From the NCBI GenBank assembly GCA_964534955.1, contig CAZHRR010000155.1, positions 1 through 5,088 of the forward strand: a stretch of 5,088 nt of DNA. Reading direction: 5' to 3'. Numbering within the stretch: position 1 is the first letter of the stretch; every line of letters begins with the position of its first letter. The stretch is from UBA2128 sp964534955. Its GTDB lineage: Bacteria > Fidelibacterota > Marinisomatia > Marinisomatales > UBA2128. This document shows, piece by piece, positions 4,650 to 5,088 of the stretch. Below the pieces are notes generated by a model that made no database searches, had not been told where the DNA came from, and saw only the letters and a list, made by a program, of their open reading frames with translations. A program made the translations under genes and the position numbers.

Positions 4650-5088
4650 ATGACAACAATCGACAAAATAGTAGAATCGGGAACAGTTCCAACTCTGGCA
4701 ACTATGTATCTGGCAGATATCAGTGAATCTCGAGGGAAACAGGATTTGTTTACCATGCAGACACCGCAAAAACTAGAAATATTACGGGAAAATGCTTTGA
4801 TTCAAAGCGCTGTATCTTCCAGCAGAATTGAGGGCGTTGAAATTGAAAATAAGAGAGTCAAACCTATTATACTTGGAACACCAACTTTGAAAAACAGGGA
4901 CGAAGAAGAAGTGTTTGGCTACCGCAAAGCATTGGACTGGATTCATCGGGACCATGAAAAAATAAAGGTGAATGAAAAAACGATTAAACAATTGCATAAA
5001 CTGGTGAAAGGAGATGTTTGGGACTCTGGACAATTCAGAGAAAATCCAGGCGATATTATTGAAACATATCCCAATAAACCTGCAAGAG
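4650..5088 (+). CDS. Fic-family protein, 5' part only (cut by window end)
   Basis: 146 codons are visible with no stop. The N-terminus matches Fic/DOC-family proteins of the ~370-residue class: TIDKIVESGTVPTLATMYLA, SESRGKQDLF, then AVSSSRIEGVEIE. The last contains the inhibitory-helix motif [S/T]-x-x-x-E-[G/N] (S57, E61, G62), where the Glu blocks ATP positioning in self-inhibited Fic enzymes. EEEVFGYRKALDWI and the DVWDSGQFRE segment lead into the Fic core. The HPFx[D/E]GNGR catalytic loop lies beyond the window, so AMP-transfer activity cannot be judged. Fic enzymes modify target proteins, usually by AMPylation, and some are toxins. The gene lies 53 bases downstream of repeat copy B, on the plus strand, outside the repeat-bounded cargo. 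Confidence 0.87.
   Translation, partial: MTTIDKIVESGTVPTLATMYLADISESRGKQDLFTMQTPQKLEILRENALIQSAVSSSRIEGVEIENKRVKPIILGTPTLKNRDEEEVFGYRKALDWIHRDHEKIKVNEKTIKQLHKLVKGDVWDSGQFRENPGDIIETYPNKPAR

Overview
The window looks like accessory chromosomal DNA from a free-living bacterium, most likely an uncultured member of the Fibrobacteres-Chlorobi-Bacteroidetes (FCB) group or a neighbouring candidate phylum such as Marinimicrobia or KSB1. The assignment is an inference. It rests on a cohesin-type exported protein with an N-terminal NPFDPLNPDF-like linker, on weak or absent Shine-Dalgarno (SD) sequences at some genes, and on gaps full of decaying short repeats (CACAGAG-like and GGATTAATA-like 9-mers, CTCACCCC/GGGGTGAG palindromes). 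No rRNA, tRNA or CRISPR array is visible.

Layout. 1-315 is intergenic, with degenerate short repeats and inverted repeats. 316-358 is a strong candidate promoter with a CRP-type operator, placed for class II activation. 405-1295 encodes an exported or lipoprotein-like protein with an Fn3/Y_Y_Y-like region and a C-terminal cohesin-like domain. 1301-1548 is a composite palindromic repeat (copy A). 1646-2560 encodes an ORF6N-domain protein with a C-terminal phospholipase D (PLD)-like region. 2598-2861 and 2858-3424 are a translationally coupled pair: an unrecognised 87-residue protein and an AbiEii-like nucleotidyltransferase. 3501-3899, on the minus strand, is a hicA-hicB toxin-antitoxin pair. 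3900-4096 is AT-rich and holds a 9-bp tandem repeat. 4097-4252 is a 51-codon open frame that is probably the remnant of a larger gene. 4258-4596 is copy B of the composite repeat. 4650-5088 is the 5' part of a Fic-family gene, cut by the window end.

How it fits together. The ORF6N gene, the nucleotidyltransferase pair and hicAB all lie between two direct copies of the repeat, 3048 bp apart. The copies share a 105-nt block that is identical base for base (1444-1548 and 4492-4596). The region therefore resembles a small toxin-antitoxin/phage-related cargo island bounded by recombinogenic repeats, with a Fic gene just outside. Both repeat copies follow reading frames that end in the same peptide pattern (GAD-x-V-x-YVW, then TAA), which suggests a link between the repeat and gene 3' ends. 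The cohesin gene would belong to the core side of the boundary. All functions are assigned by reading motifs; no database search was possible.
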